Counted from the stretch's first letter, positions 15,805-25,094 are shown. The stretch is DNA of 33,089 nt from CAZFIM01 sp964519615 (GCA_964519615.1 CAZFIM010000027.1:1-33089); one strand, 5' to 3'. Numbers and translations are program-made. Notes: generated by a model not told the origin, from the sequence alone.

Positions 15805-16389
15805 TTATAGCCGCGGTTTGCACAGCACCTCTTTCACTTTGAGATCGAAGAAGCGGTGCGCGGGCTCCGCTTTAACCACGATAGCTGTATCCGATCCCCC
15901 GCTTTTACCTACACCGGCAATGGAGATTACTTCTTCATCAGTCCGTATCATACCTGCGTCCGCGGCCATTACCGCGATTTCACAGGCAACTTTCATGCCC
16001 TGTCCGAAAACTCGCAGAGTGCTGGCAACGACATCTCCCACATTATACGTTGCGGGCGCTTGAGGTATATCTCCCTGGCGCATGGAGCGGCACAGGCCTC
16101 CGAAGGCATGGGCTGCGGTAATAACCGGAATGCCTTTACGCCGAACTATCTGTAAATTATCCTCGGTGAACTCCTGGACGTTGGCTTCTTTGAATCCTGC
16201 GCTGTGGCTAACGATGATAAGATTCATGCCTTCAAATGCCTCTGCAGCTTTTACAGCCGTACGTCCGGTAGTGGAAGCCACCAGAATGGTGGAGATGCCC
16301 AGTTCCTTTGCCCGCGCCCTCGCGATACCGAATGCGGCATCCGTGTTTTCATTTCCTGGATTGTCAAAATAGGTTATCTTCGCTTCCAT
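15805..16389 (-). CDS. Stand-alone pyruvate kinase C-terminal-domain-like protein
   Basis: A 194-residue protein matching the alpha/beta C-terminal domain of pyruvate kinase without any catalytic barrel: ARAKELGISTILVASTTG, then AFEGMNLIIVSHSAG and a long conserved stretch around GIPVITAAHAFGGLCR. The second half (VGDVVASTLRVFGQGMKVACEIAVMAADAG and EVISIAGVGKSGGSDTA) is common to this free-standing family in archaea and Chloroflexota. Catalysis is not expected from this domain alone. It may bind nucleotide or phosphorylated metabolites, but function is unknown. ATG 16389 has AGGAGG nine bases upstream, a secure start. Confidence 0.85.
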   Translation of the reverse strand: MEAKITYFDNPGNENTDAAFGIARARAKELGISTILVASTTGRTAVKAAEAFEGMNLIIVSHSAGFKEANVQEFTEDNLQIVRRKGIPVITAAHAFGGLCRSMRQGDIPQAPATYNVGDVVASTLRVFGQGMKVACEIAVMAADAGMIRTDEEVISIAGVGKSGGSDTAIVVKAEPAHRFFDLKVKEVLCKPRL

Positions 16390-16576
16390 ATATTTGTACC
16401 TCCTGTGCTATTATACGTATATTAAAAATGTTTGTAATCAGTAAGGCGTCTGTTTGGCGGCAGTACCTGACAGATAAAAATATATCACAGCCGCAGATGC
16501 GATGTGAAGTGCATAAAACCGCTATATGGTGGCGTATGGTGCTGGTTCGTAGTATTATTAGAGCTTGAATCCGGCT

Positions 16577-16855
16577 ATGAATAACGTAGAAAAAAGAACG
16601 GAAGAAAGGGCTGTCTCGCTCCGCAGACTGGATTACCGTATCAGGGCTACTAAAGCTGCTCTGTCTCCCGATCATGTTTACTGGCGCTCTATGGGTAACC
16701 CTGCTAAATCGTTTACCACATACGATGAATTCGGCCTTTCTGCCAGTAAAATGCCAATAATGGGACGCTATTTCTGGCTGCTGGCCAAGCTGGGTGTTTT
16801 ATATGGAATTAAGCTGTACCGCCGGCTGAATTCGCCGGCTGAGAGAAATTCATAA
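16577..16855 (+). CDS. Hypothetical protein, small and basic
   Basis: A 92-residue open frame (TTG 16565 would add four residues). It is rich in Arg/Lys, with a moderately hydrophobic stretch near the C-terminus (YFWLLAKLGVLYGIKL) that could be one membrane or amphipathic helix. I recognise no family. No clear ribosome-binding site precedes ATG 16577. An overlapping frame on the other strand is less convincing. It ends 15 bases before the end of the convergent methyltransferase gene. The codon pattern looks coding, but this is a weak call. Confidence 0.4.
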   Translation: MNNVEKRTEERAVSLRRLDYRIRATKAALSPDHVYWRSMGNPAKSFTTYDEFGLSASKMPIMGRYFWLLAKLGVLYGIKLYRRLNSPAERNS

Positions 16856-16870
16856 CCGCAAGAGGCATTG

Positions 16871-17515
16871 TCAAGAGCGCATTGTGGGGGTACGTCTGAT
16901 CGTGGCGGGCAGCGGGAAAAACCGGCCGGTGCGCTTCATATACGTGCGGTAGTCGTCACCGAAGCGCTGGATCATCATACTCTCTTCCCTCCTGACCCGT
17001 ATTATTACGATCAACGTCAGCCCGGTTATCCAGGTTATGCCGATAAACCAGCTGGCGGTGAGAAAGAAAGCGGCTATGTGCAGTATGTAAAATGCCGTAT
17101 ACATAGGATGTCTGATCCATTGGTAAGGACCCTGTGTAACCAGCATATGCTGCTCCTTGATCAGCAGCCTGTTAGAGAAATTGCTGCCCAGATTGCGGTG
17201 AACCCATACAAATAGTATCAGGGCAATGCCTCCCAGAGCTGCACCGAACCAGCGTAGAAAATAGGGCAGCGTTATCGAGCCCCATGCCATAAGCTGAGGG
17301 AAGAGCAGATAGATAAAGAAAGTGGCAACCTCATAGACGATAAGCAGGCTTAGAAGTATGCTGTAACGAACGTCCTCTTTTACTATTGTCCTGAGTCCTG
17401 CTCTGCGCGCGCGGCGGTAGTATTCAATACGGATAATACTGAAAAGGGAGTAGATTACTATCAAAATAAGATTAAAAACTAATTCGCGTTCAGCCACGGC
17501 CTTTATACCCCGCAT
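16871..17515 (-). CDS. Membrane methyltransferase of the isoprenylcysteine carboxyl methyltransferase (ICMT/PEMT-like) family
   Basis: A 214-residue integral membrane protein with about five hydrophobic helices. The C-terminal catalytic signature is present: LVTQGPYQWIRHPMYTAF (SAM-binding RHP.Y motif at about 136-142) and the EESMMIQRFGDDYRTYMKRTGRFFP tail. Bacterial members methylate small lipids or thiol/carboxyl groups at the membrane; the substrate is not predictable here. ATG 17515 lacks a clear ribosome-binding site. It stands alone between a convergent hypothetical gene and a co-oriented surface-protein gene. Confidence 0.85.
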   Translation of the reverse strand: MRGIKAVAERELVFNLILIVIYSLFSIIRIEYYRRARRAGLRTIVKEDVRYSILLSLLIVYEVATFFIYLLFPQLMAWGSITLPYFLRWFGAALGGIALILFVWVHRNLGSNFSNRLLIKEQHMLVTQGPYQWIRHPMYTAFYILHIAAFFLTASWFIGITWITGLTLIVIIRVRREESMMIQRFGDDYRTYMKRTGRFFPLPATIRRTPTMRS

Positions 17516-17633
17516 TGCCGGATAATAGAGCGCTGCTTATGTTGATAGTAACAGAGTTGCCCGTATTCGGCAATGATCATACTTTGCATACGGAAGCATA
17601 GCAAACCCTCGTACAGGAGATGATCTGGCCGCT

Positions 17634-18395
17634 TTATTTTGTATGTGATGATACTCTTCGGAGCCGGTTTATTACTTTTACCAGCAGTACGATGGGGAAG
17701 ATGAGCGCGTCACCTGCTTTATCCAGACCTTTTTCAATTGCATTACCTGCGCCGTTGATAGAATACTGAATTGCGTTGGTATTGCCGGCCGGTTTCCGGC
17801 TTTTTTTACCGTATTCTTTTTCCGTGATCCGGTCGTTTATTTGCCGCATGCTCTGAATGTCCGCAGTTGTCAGGAGTGTTCTTTCTGCAGGTGTGTATCC
17901 TGCTCCGGAAACCGCCTTACCATAGATTACATAGCTGCTTGTCTGCTCATTCACGTCTACGCGGAAATAGCCCGGTATTTCTGCAGTGATCGTGAAGCTA
18001 AGTGGGAGGACGCTTCTGGGGGGCAGGCTTATAACATCGGCAGCTGCTATCCTTCCGTTAATCTTCAGAGTGACGGTATAGATGCTGGTGCTGTGACTGC
18101 TGTTTGTTGCCTTGAATGAAATAGAGATAATGTCACCGGGGTGCGCACGTGAGGGAGTGATATGCAGGTTTGTTATGCCGAAGGCCTGGATAACTCTCCT
18201 TGAGCGCATAATGGGCAGGGAGGTATGAGTGCCCCGGCCGAAAGTCCGGCTTTGAAAAGTACCGGTTACGGCGGCAGTATTCACAGGAGGTATTTCAGCG
18301 TTATTTTCGATTGAGGAGAACATTCCTTCCCGCGGTGGGTTGGAATTTTCCCCAACCAGTTTATCCTGCTTGCCATTAAACGCGCCTGACGCCAT
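17634..18395 (-). CDS. Putative surface-associated protein with a CARDB-like Ig domain
   Basis: A 253-residue protein. Residues 1-70 are low complexity. About residues 72-170 form an Ig-like beta domain of the CARDB/adhesion type (FGITNLHITPSRAHPGD, ISISFKATNSS, YTVTLKINGRIAA, YFRVDVNEQTSSYVI). The C-terminus has a hydrophobic stretch (ALIFPIVLLVKVI) before a basic end. Such domains serve in extracellular protein or carbohydrate contacts. No N-terminal signal peptide is seen, which is odd for this type; the C-terminal helix may anchor it or the start may lie further upstream. ATG 18395 has GAGGG five bases upstream. Function is unknown. Confidence 0.65.
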   Translation of the reverse strand: MASGAFNGKQDKLVGENSNPPREGMFSSIENNAEIPPVNTAAVTGTFQSRTFGRGTHTSLPIMRSRRVIQAFGITNLHITPSRAHPGDIISISFKATNSSHSTSIYTVTLKINGRIAAADVISLPPRSVLPLSFTITAEIPGYFRVDVNEQTSSYVIYGKAVSGAGYTPAERTLLTTADIQSMRQINDRITEKEYGKKSRKPAGNTNAIQYSINGAGNAIEKGLDKAGDALIFPIVLLVKVINRLRRVSSHTK

Positions 18396-18737
18396 ACCAT
18401 CCCTCTCTCACTAAAGGACAAACCGGCTATTTAATGTTCCAGGTAATACTATCAGCTAACGCAGTGAAAATACATGAAACATGAAGAGATTTATACCAGT
18501 ATCAAAAAAAAGAGCTCTTCTTTTTCTTTTTAATCCCTTGCCTTGCTCCTGTACGAAGTACGGATAATAGCGGATCGCCTTTACTATAATACCGGGCGCT
18601 CACTGTGTCAACCAAACAGCTCTGTATTACGTTTGATAATTGTGTGGAAAATATTCTTGATGAGTTGCATCAATAAGGCAGCTGGTGGGGGGCGTTTGCC
18701 GGGTATGGCGGGTGAGTATCTGCTCGTCGGGTGGGGC
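18396..18737. other. Non-coding stretch between divergent surface-protein genes
   Basis: I see no supported gene. A frame open on the plus strand across 18543-18773 has no ribosome-binding site and only its end (from 18774) looks like protein. An AAGAGCTCTT palindrome followed by a T-rich run lies at about 18508-18535 and resembles a weak plus-strand terminator. Confidence 0.35.
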
Positions 18738-18766
18738 TTGACAAAGATTATGAAACGGTCTATAAA
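18738..18766 (+). promoter_or_regulatory. Near-consensus promoter before the interrupted surface-protein gene
   Basis: TTGACA (18738-18743), a 17-base spacer, TATAAA (18761-18766). Transcription would begin at about 18773, directly at ATG 18774, implying a leaderless or nearly leaderless mRNA if that ATG is used. Confidence 0.6.
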
Positions 18767-18773
18767 CGAAAGT

Positions 18774-18854
18774 ATGAAAATAGTACGCTGTTTTGCATTC
18801 CTGGCGATAGTAGTTATGTTCTTGCTTCCTGCCAGGGTGGAAGGTGGTGTCTGA
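18774..18854 (+). pseudogene. Detached signal peptide of the downstream surface protein (ends at in-frame TGA)
   Basis: Twenty-six codons from ATG 18774 encode a classic Sec signal peptide: basic start (MKIVR), hydrophobic core (FAFLAIVVMFLLP), and an ARVEG cleavage-like end. The frame then meets TGA at 18852-18854 and continues open, in the same frame, into the 348-codon surface-protein ORF. A further in-frame ATG at 18750 overlaps the -35/-10 region. The arrangement reads as one secreted-protein gene broken by a single nonsense codon, unless TGA is read through. Confidence 0.6.
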
Positions 18855-18878
18855 AGTTCCGGTGGATGCGGCTTCAGT

Positions 18879-19925
18879 TTGACGCCGAGTGCCGGTTGGG
18901 TTGGAAGCAGAGCGACCCTTACCATTTTAAGCAGTACTTTCCCTATTGACGGGGACTATAGACTGCTGTGGAGCAACAGCGCCACCTTCGAGGAAGGCAA
19001 AACTATCATTCTGGAAGAGGGCACTGTACCATGGGGGCAATCCAGTTTCGAAACAACTATTGCTGTGCCTGAGACCACTTACGGAATCAACTATATCCAG
19101 TTCAACCGTTTTGGGCGGGAAGATGTTTTCAATGTGCAGTATGTTGTCAAACCTCATATCAGTGTGTCTCCTACCTCAGCTCGTACCGGAAGTACGGTAA
19201 CCGTAACCGGCACCGGTTTTCCCGCCAACGACAGCGGTATTCTTACCTTCGATGGAGACAGAGTGAATGCATCTGTTGCATGCGGCAGCATGGGCAGCTT
19301 CAAGGTGAAGATTACTGTCCCTGATGCGGATCTGGGTGAGCATGAAATAATCGTCGATACGCCGCTTTTGACCACAGAAACGGTAAAAACATCCATGCTT
19401 GTAGTGGATACCGATGTGCCGGTACCTTCATCTCCTGACCCTTCCCCCGAACCCGATGCTGAAAATCCCTCATCAGGGGATGGCATAGATCCTTCCACGT
19501 CAGTGATCGTGCCTGAGATTGATACTCTGGCGAGGCCTGAGGCGATAAGGCCGAGCCGCCAGACGTTCGGGTGGATCGGTTCTCAGCAGGTGACCTTTTA
19601 CTGGAATGAGTCATCCGATCACGATATTGTTACCTATACTGTGGAAGTGGACGATAATTTCAATTTCACAACTGTTCAACCTTCCCATCGTCATACGGGT
19701 CTTATCGGCAACAAATGCACCATGGAACTGGAAGAAGGAGAATATTTCTGGAGGGTCAAGGCGGTTGACGATTATGGCAATGAAAGCCCGTGGGATATCT
19801 CTGCCTATCCCTTCCGTGTGGGTGTGGTGAGCAGAGATACGCTGATGATCGCGGGAATTGCGGTCTGTGTGTTGCTTATCATCATTTTATTGATACGTGC
19901 TGTTTCTGTCGCACGCAGACCGTAA
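18879..19925 (+). CDS. Cell-surface protein with IPT/TIG and FN3-like domains and C-terminal anchor, N-terminus interrupted
   Basis: This is the open frame after the TGA at 18852; annotated here from TTG 18879, 348 residues. It opens with TPSAGWVGSRATLTI, an Ig-like start that normally follows a signal peptide. A second Ig/IPT domain begins with SVSPTSARTGSTVTVTGTGF (about residue 95). A Pro/Ser/Asp-rich linker (about 180-215) leads to an FN3-like domain (VTFYWNESSDHDIVTYTVE, EYFWRVKAVDDYGNESPW). A single transmembrane helix (LMIAGIAVCVLLIIILLI) and a short RR tail end the protein. It probably faces outward. As drawn it has no export signal; the signal peptide is encoded immediately upstream in the same frame. 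No ribosome-binding site supports TTG 18879. Confidence 0.65.
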   Translation: MTPSAGWVGSRATLTILSSTFPIDGDYRLLWSNSATFEEGKTIILEEGTVPWGQSSFETTIAVPETTYGINYIQFNRFGREDVFNVQYVVKPHISVSPTSARTGSTVTVTGTGFPANDSGILTFDGDRVNASVACGSMGSFKVKITVPDADLGEHEIIVDTPLLTTETVKTSMLVVDTDVPVPSSPDPSPEPDAENPSSGDGIDPSTSVIVPEIDTLARPEAIRPSRQTFGWIGSQQVTFYWNESSDHDIVTYTVEVDDNFNFTTVQPSHRHTGLIGNKCTMELEEGEYFWRVKAVDDYGNESPWDISAYPFRVGVVSRDTLMIAGIAVCVLLIIILLIRAVSVARRP

Positions 19926-20104
19926 GACAGACATCAGGGGCTATGCGGCTGTAGCACCACACAGCCTCTGGCAAAGATTCCTGTTGAACTAATTTATCGA
20001 GGATGACTTCCGCACCTGACCTTACCGTTTTTAATGATGAAATATCCCCTGCTGTATGGCTGAAAACATCGGCTGCGCCTGTGGGGTGGCGGGAGGATGG
20101 GGCG

Positions 20105-21085
20105 TTAGGCCGTGCCGGAGTAGGCTGACGGTATCATTCGGACGATAAGTTTACCGAACAGCGGACTGACAAAATAGCGCATAAACGGCAGGAAGAGAGG
20201 GCCGTACCATTTTTTAAGCTCTCTCGTATAATCCTGCAGGTAGTCTGTGAACGTTTTTCCCTGGAAATGGAGCAGCTTCTGCGATTTGCCGCTTTTGTAC
20301 CAGTCAAGATAATATGGTTTTTTGGAAAATTTCCGGGCGGGCGGCAGAGGAAGCGCAAGGACACTGAGTATTTTACCGATCATATCCTTGTAGAGCATCC
20401 GTTCGCTGGCTCCGCCGCTGATGATCAGTGTTGAGCCGCTCACCTCGCGGAAATTTTTCAGCGCGTTTACGATTGCTGTTGCGGTATTGTCGGGATGGCA
20501 GTATTCCACACGGTTATTGAGCGGTATGGAGAACATGCGTGGCAGGTCGCTCGCTTCGAATGACAGATACATCGTTGCCGTCAGGCGTAGGATGGCAAAC
20601 TCGATACCCGCCTGGCGGATGGCGTTCTCCGCCCGGTATTTGGTCTCACCATAGATATCGCCCGGCTGCGGCAAATGCATATCAGGGTCAAGCGGCTCAG
20701 TGGCGTGGGGGGTGGGCCCGAAAACAGCGGCTGACGACGTATAAATAAAGGGTATGTGTCCGCCCTTTTCTTTAAGCAGCCCCGCCAGAATTCCGGTGCC
20801 TTTTACGTTCACGGCTTCAGCCAGAGCGGGTTTCTCATAAGCTACCGGAGGCAGGATGCCTGCCATATGAACGACTCCCTCGATATCCTCAAGAGCAGCC
20901 CTTACCGATTCAGTACTTGTTATGTCTCCCCAGAAGATCTCCGCCTGCCCGGCAAGATGTCTGACGTTCTTCCTGTTGCGGCTATTATCCAGATCGAATA
21001 TTTTTACCTCAAATCCTCTGTGCAGTAAAGCTCGGCAAACGTGTAAGCCCAGTCTGCCGGCACCGCCGGTTACCAGTATTCTCAT
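20105..21085 (-). CDS. NAD-dependent epimerase/dehydratase (extended SDR)
   Basis: A 326-residue extended short-chain dehydrogenase. The Rossmann motif GGAGRLG is at 7-13, an acidic DLDNSR follows the second strand, and the catalytic Tyr145-xxx-Lys149 (YGETK) is preceded by a YTSSAAVFG Ser/Thr segment. These enzymes change nucleotide sugars or related substrates with bound NAD(P). ATG 21085 is chosen because GGGAG lies seven bases upstream and it begins directly at the Rossmann strand; an earlier ATG at 21226 would add 47 unrelated residues. The exact substrate is unknown. No sugar-pathway neighbour is present. Confidence 0.9.
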   Translation of the reverse strand: MRILVTGGAGRLGLHVCRALLHRGFEVKIFDLDNSRNRKNVRHLAGQAEIFWGDITSTESVRAALEDIEGVVHMAGILPPVAYEKPALAEAVNVKGTGILAGLLKEKGGHIPFIYTSSAAVFGPTPHATEPLDPDMHLPQPGDIYGETKYRAENAIRQAGIEFAILRLTATMYLSFEASDLPRMFSIPLNNRVEYCHPDNTATAIVNALKNFREVSGSTLIISGGASERMLYKDMIGKILSVLALPLPPARKFSKKPYYLDWYKSGKSQKLLHFQGKTFTDYLQDYTRELKKWYGPLFLPFMRYFVSPLFGKLIVRMIPSAYSGTA

Positions 21086-21320
21086 TTGACTCTCCCTGTG
21101 AAGCTGATGCCGGAATGTGTTTTCCGACAGTGCAGATGTAATACATGCTATGTAGTAATAGTAACCTGTTATCGGCAAGCGGTATAACGTAAGAAAGGGT
21201 GATTTTACGCTGGTAAAATGCCCCACTGAAATCGGCCGGAAAGACGAGGGGAAATCATACTTTCAGACAATGGTATAACGAGGTATCACGTTATTAAAAA
21301 GCGGGAAAGGCAATACAGTG

Positions 21321-22574
21321 TTATTTATGGTAATTTTGCTTGATGGGTGTAAGCATCATGCTGCCGATAATGCCTGCCAGCGCAAGCACCGCACATATAA
21401 TGAAAGCAAGACGGTAATTACCGTAAGTATCGAACAGATATCCGGCCGTAAGCGGGCCGAGCGCGGCCCCGATTTTGAAGCCTGAAAGGACGACACCGAG
21501 CGTAAGCCCGTGAGAGGCAAGCCCGAAAACTGAAGCTACCAGAGGAGATTCCTGCGCTATTAATCCGCCGTAGGCCAGACCGAAGAGAGCGGCAAAGAGA
21601 TACAGGTGCCATGCCTGCCGGGCAAAAAGGAACATAACGAGCGCTGCGGTCATGATAATAAACCCGATGATAGAAGCAATCCTGTTGTCTGCGCCGTCGC
21701 CGATAATGCCCAGCAGTATCCTCCCGGCAATGCTGGCGGCGCCTATGGCAGCCAGTATTTGCGCTGCCGCCCCTGCGGAAAGCCCCATATCTGTGGCATA
21801 GGGAGCGGTATGGACCTGGCCGGAGGAAAAGCAGAAACCATTGCAGAAGACCAGAAAGAAAATGATCCAGAATTGCGGTGTATGTACTGCCTGTTTGAGT
21901 CCCAGCGAAAGCCCGGTACTATTAAAACCGCTGCTGTTCTTATTCCCCTCCGGACAGGTTGTATCACCGTTTTCAACAGGGCTGCGTTTTAAAAGCTGTG
22001 CAGCTGCTACGGTAACGATCATCACCACCAGCCCCAGTACGGCATATGAGGTGCGCCAGTTGTAACAGGATATCAGCCAGTTGGCAAGCGGTGGTCCTGC
22101 CAGAGAACCTATCCCTGTGCCCGTAACGAAAAGTCCCGTCATCAACGTTCTTCTGCGCGTAAACCAGTGTGCAACCGTGGATACCAGCGGTATATAGACG
22201 CTGATGCTGGCGCCTACCAGCACGCCGTAGAAGATATAGACATGCCAGAGCTGGCTGGTCTGCGACATCAGCAGATATCCGGCTCCTGCCAGCAGGCCGC
22301 AAAAGGAAACGATCAGGCGGGGGCCGAGTTTATCGCACAGGCCGCCGATAATGATAGCCAGTACTCCGTTGGCGATCCACGCTATGGAGAAGGCGCCGGC
22401 CGTCATAGCACGCGTCCAGCCGAATTCTTCCAGCAGGGGGGTGAAATAAATGCCGAAGGTATAGTGCAGCCCGTGCGTTACCATCATGATAACGAAAGCG
22501 GCGGCAACGATCACATAGCCGTAAAAAAAGCGCCCGTCGGCATCCTGGGTATGAGGTGAAGTGCTGTCTTTCAT
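21321..22574 (-). CDS. MFS transporter, oxalate/formate-antiporter type (paralogue of the first)
   Basis: A 417-residue carrier with about twelve membrane helices. It shares the YGYVIVAAAF start, HYTFGIYFTPLLEEFGW and GGLCDKLGPRLIV signature, and the AHWFTRRRTLMTGLF loop with the OFA/MCT group. It also resembles the carrier at 324-1553 throughout. It starts ten bases after the stop of the alpha/beta hydrolase gene, with no ribosome-binding site of its own, so it is probably translated by coupling. The pair may link uptake of a carboxylate or ester to its hydrolysis; the substrate is not known. Confidence 0.87.
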   Translation of the reverse strand: MKDSTSPHTQDADGRFFYGYVIVAAAFVIMMVTHGLHYTFGIYFTPLLEEFGWTRAMTAGAFSIAWIANGVLAIIIGGLCDKLGPRLIVSFCGLLAGAGYLLMSQTSQLWHVYIFYGVLVGASISVYIPLVSTVAHWFTRRRTLMTGLFVTGTGIGSLAGPPLANWLISCYNWRTSYAVLGLVVMIVTVAAAQLLKRSPVENGDTTCPEGNKNSSGFNSTGLSLGLKQAVHTPQFWIIFFLVFCNGFCFSSGQVHTAPYATDMGLSAGAAAQILAAIGAASIAGRILLGIIGDGADNRIASIIGFIIMTAALVMFLFARQAWHLYLFAALFGLAYGGLIAQESPLVASVFGLASHGLTLGVVLSGFKIGAALGPLTAGYLFDTYGNYRLAFIICAVLALAGIIGSMMLTPIKQNYHK

Positions 22575-22584
22575 GTGTATCGGC

Positions 22585-23382
22585 TTAAGGGTAGACCTCT
22601 TTTAAAAACCGTGCCGTTTCACGGTAGAAAGCCTCAGGGTTATCGTGGAAAAGGAAGTGTCCGCCGCCTGCTATCTCCACCGTACGGCAGCCGCGCCCTT
22701 TGAGCAGGGGCAGGTAGGAGAGGGTGTGATTCTGCTCTCCGTATATAAAGATAGTAGGTATATCCAGAGCCGTGTATCTGCCTAAAAGGTCTCCGCGGTC
22801 CGAGTAAGCCACCAGCGGCCTGCTGTAGTCCAGACAGGCCTGAGCTGATGCCTGCTTAAGTGAAGCTGCGTATGCTTGCAGTCCTTTCTCAGGGGCGCGT
22901 GAAAGTCTTTCCATCAGTTTTTGCAGTTCTCTTTTTGCCTGGTCAGCGGAGTTGAGTTGTGCGATTTTCCGGGAGAAAAAGCAGTCTTCCGCCGCCAGAT
23001 TCCCCTCGATGTTAATAAATCCTGACACGCGCGGGCGGTATTTCTCCGCGTAGAGCAGCGCTATCGCTCCTCCCATGCTGTGTCCGGTGATGACAAAGCG
23101 CCCCAGCCCCAGCGCGGAGGCCGCCGCGTCCGTGACCTCCGCCAGATCGTCAATATCGAGATGGAGGCCGCAAGGATAGGGTGACGTGCCCATGCCGGGA
23201 AAATCGAAGGCGGCAAGTGTATAATCTTTCAGCGCCGGATGTGTAAAGGCAGGGGCGAAGTCGCTCATCGAACAGCCCATCCCCTCGATATAGAGAACGG
23301 CTCCTCTGGTTCCTGAGCGGAACAGACAGTCTATCTGCAGAGGTATCGACCTGAAGACAGGCCGTATCGTTATCGTATCCAT
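22585..23382 (-). CDS. Alpha/beta-fold hydrolase
   Basis: A 265-residue cytoplasmic hydrolase. The nucleophile elbow is GHSMGG with Ser 102. An acidic residue sits in FIYGEQNHT, and the catalytic His is 242 (GGGHFLF). An oxyanion-region motif (YIEGMGCS) precedes the LAAFDFPGMG strand, typical of the epoxide-hydrolase/esterase group. The reaction is likely ester, thioester or C-C bond hydrolysis; the substrate is undetermined. It forms a two-gene unit with the MFS carrier behind it. ATG 23382 has no strong Shine-Dalgarno. The IS1182-like element lies about 150 bases upstream, so its promoter region is adjacent to the insertion. Confidence 0.87.
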   Translation of the reverse strand: MDTITIRPVFRSIPLQIDCLFRSGTRGAVLYIEGMGCSMSDFAPAFTHPALKDYTLAAFDFPGMGTSPYPCGLHLDIDDLAEVTDAAASALGLGRFVITGHSMGGAIALLYAEKYRPRVSGFINIEGNLAAEDCFFSRKIAQLNSADQAKRELQKLMERLSRAPEKGLQAYAASLKQASAQACLDYSRPLVAYSDRGDLLGRYTALDIPTIFIYGEQNHTLSYLPLLKGRGCRTVEIAGGGHFLFHDNPEAFYRETARFLKEVYP

Positions 23383-23534
23383 GTGTAACCGCTGACAATA
23401 TTACTCGCTTGCCTGTGTGCGGTCAAATTCAGCGGTAATCGCGAATTCGCCTCAGACAGATGATGGCTTCTAGCGGGACTGAATGGATGGCTTTAATGAT
23501 CTGTTGTATTGATACTCATCTAAATAGTGGGATG

Positions 23535-23563
23535 GGGCACCTGTTTCCCAGCCTGTCTCAAAA
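23535..23563 (+). repeat. Left terminal inverted repeat of the IS
   Basis: GGGCACCT, GTTTCCC, AGCCTGTCTCAAAA. Complementary to 25155-25183 except in the short middle segment. Confidence 0.75.
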
Positions 23564-23637
23564 ATCGGGCCGGAAGAGATGGCGAGGCGCTGACTGAGCA
23601 AGGTAAAATAGGGCAACAAGATTAGAGGTGAAGAACG

Positions 23638-25094
23638 ATGCCCGTTTATCCGTTCAATCGTGAAAAAACCTGGCTGTTACCACCGCGTCTCGATGACCTG
23701 ATTCCGGCAAACCATCCTGCCCGGTTCGTGGCTGCATTTTTAGGTCGGCTGGAGCGGAATGATTGGCTGGAGATGGAGATTGATATAGATGGAGATCGCC
23801 TGGGAGCGCCGTCCTATCATCCGGAGACGATGTTAGGGGTCGGCTGTACGGATTCATGACGGGGACGCGATCTTCGCGAAAACTGGAGGAAGCCTGTCGT
23901 GATCAAATACCGTATTTATGGCTTACCGGATGGCAGCATCCCGACCATAACAGTCTATGGCGGTTTTACAAAGCACATCGCGAACATATGCACAAGCTTT
24001 TCAGGGGTACGGTGCGGACAGCCGTGAAACTGGGCTTAGTAGATATGGCACTACAAGCGATAGACGGGACAAAAGTTGGTGGCAACGCGGCAAGAAAGCG
24101 CACCTATACTGCATTGCAGCTTGAGGAACTTGAGGAGAGAATTGCAGCAAGGATAAGGGAACTGGAAGAGCTTAATGAAGCAGGGACAGACTTGCCGCCG
24201 GCAAATCTTCCTGAGCAGCTCGCTGACAAGAAACGGCTGCTTGGGCAGGTGCGCGCGGCTATAGAAGAGCTGGCACAAGAAGACAAGAAGCGGATCAATC
24301 TTACCGACGGTGATGCCGCGATAATGAGGGCTGGCTAGCAGAACAGAATCATCGGCTACAATATGCAAGCTTCGGTCTCGCCGGTCAAGGACTCCGGGGA
24401 TGAAGAAGTCAACGGGCGTTTCATCACAGCCGTTGCGGTAACTGTCGAGCAGAATGATGTTGGAGCACTCATCCCCATGATGGAACAAGCGGAGGAAATA
24501 ACAGGAAAACGGGCGGAGGTTACGCTGGCCGACGCCAATTTCCATTCGGGAGCCAATCTAGAAGCCTGTGCCGGGCGGCAGCAGAAGATCGTGATGAGCG
24601 AACCCCGTGCCAGGGATCTGGAGAAGCCATACCATAAAGACCATTTCATTTACGATGCTGATTCTGACAGCTACATTTGTCCTCAAGGCAAGATACTTAA
24701 GTTCAAAAGGATGAGCAAGTACAGAAGCACACCGGTACGAGAGTATTCCGCCCGTGGGGCAATCTGCGGCCAGTGTTCGTCATTCGGGCTATGTACCGTT
24801 AATCGAAGTCAGGGCAGGAGTTTGCAAATAGGCCCACAGGATACTTGCTTACGCTGTCATCGGGAATGGATGGCTACTAAGGAGGCAAAAGACCTTTACC
24901 GGAAGCGTAAGGAATTGCCTGAGCCTGTTTTTGGTATCATCAAAGAACAACTCAGGGGAAGGCGGTTTTTACTCCGTGGAATAGCTAATGTCAGGGCTGA
25001 GGCCGCGCTGCTGGCTGTCGCTTTCAATATGCGTACTCTCTGTAAAATCTGGAAGCAGGGATCGTATCGGCAAGTGCATTGGCTGGTTCCATAA
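23638..25094 (+). pseudogene. IS1182-family transposase, broken by a frameshift and an amber codon
   Basis: The conceptual protein is about 485 residues and matches IS1182-type transposases: YPFNREKTWLLPPRLDDLIP start, SRKLEEACRDQIPYLWLTG, DGTKVGGNAARK (catalytic Asp region), VTLADANFHSG (second catalytic region) and a Cys-rich CGQCSSFGLC segment. Near 23841 one base seems to be missing: restoring it turns GVGCT into the expected GVWLYGF and joins the frames. In the middle, TAG at 24336-24338 follows IMRAG, and the same frame resumes with QNRIIGYN. With only two lesions, inactivation looks fairly recent. Confidence 0.85.

Noticed and set aside
18852..18854. TGA as a selenocysteine codon
   Set aside because: The position just after a signal peptide is not a redox site, and no convincing SECIS-like hairpin was recognised directly downstream. 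Readthrough or mutation is simpler.
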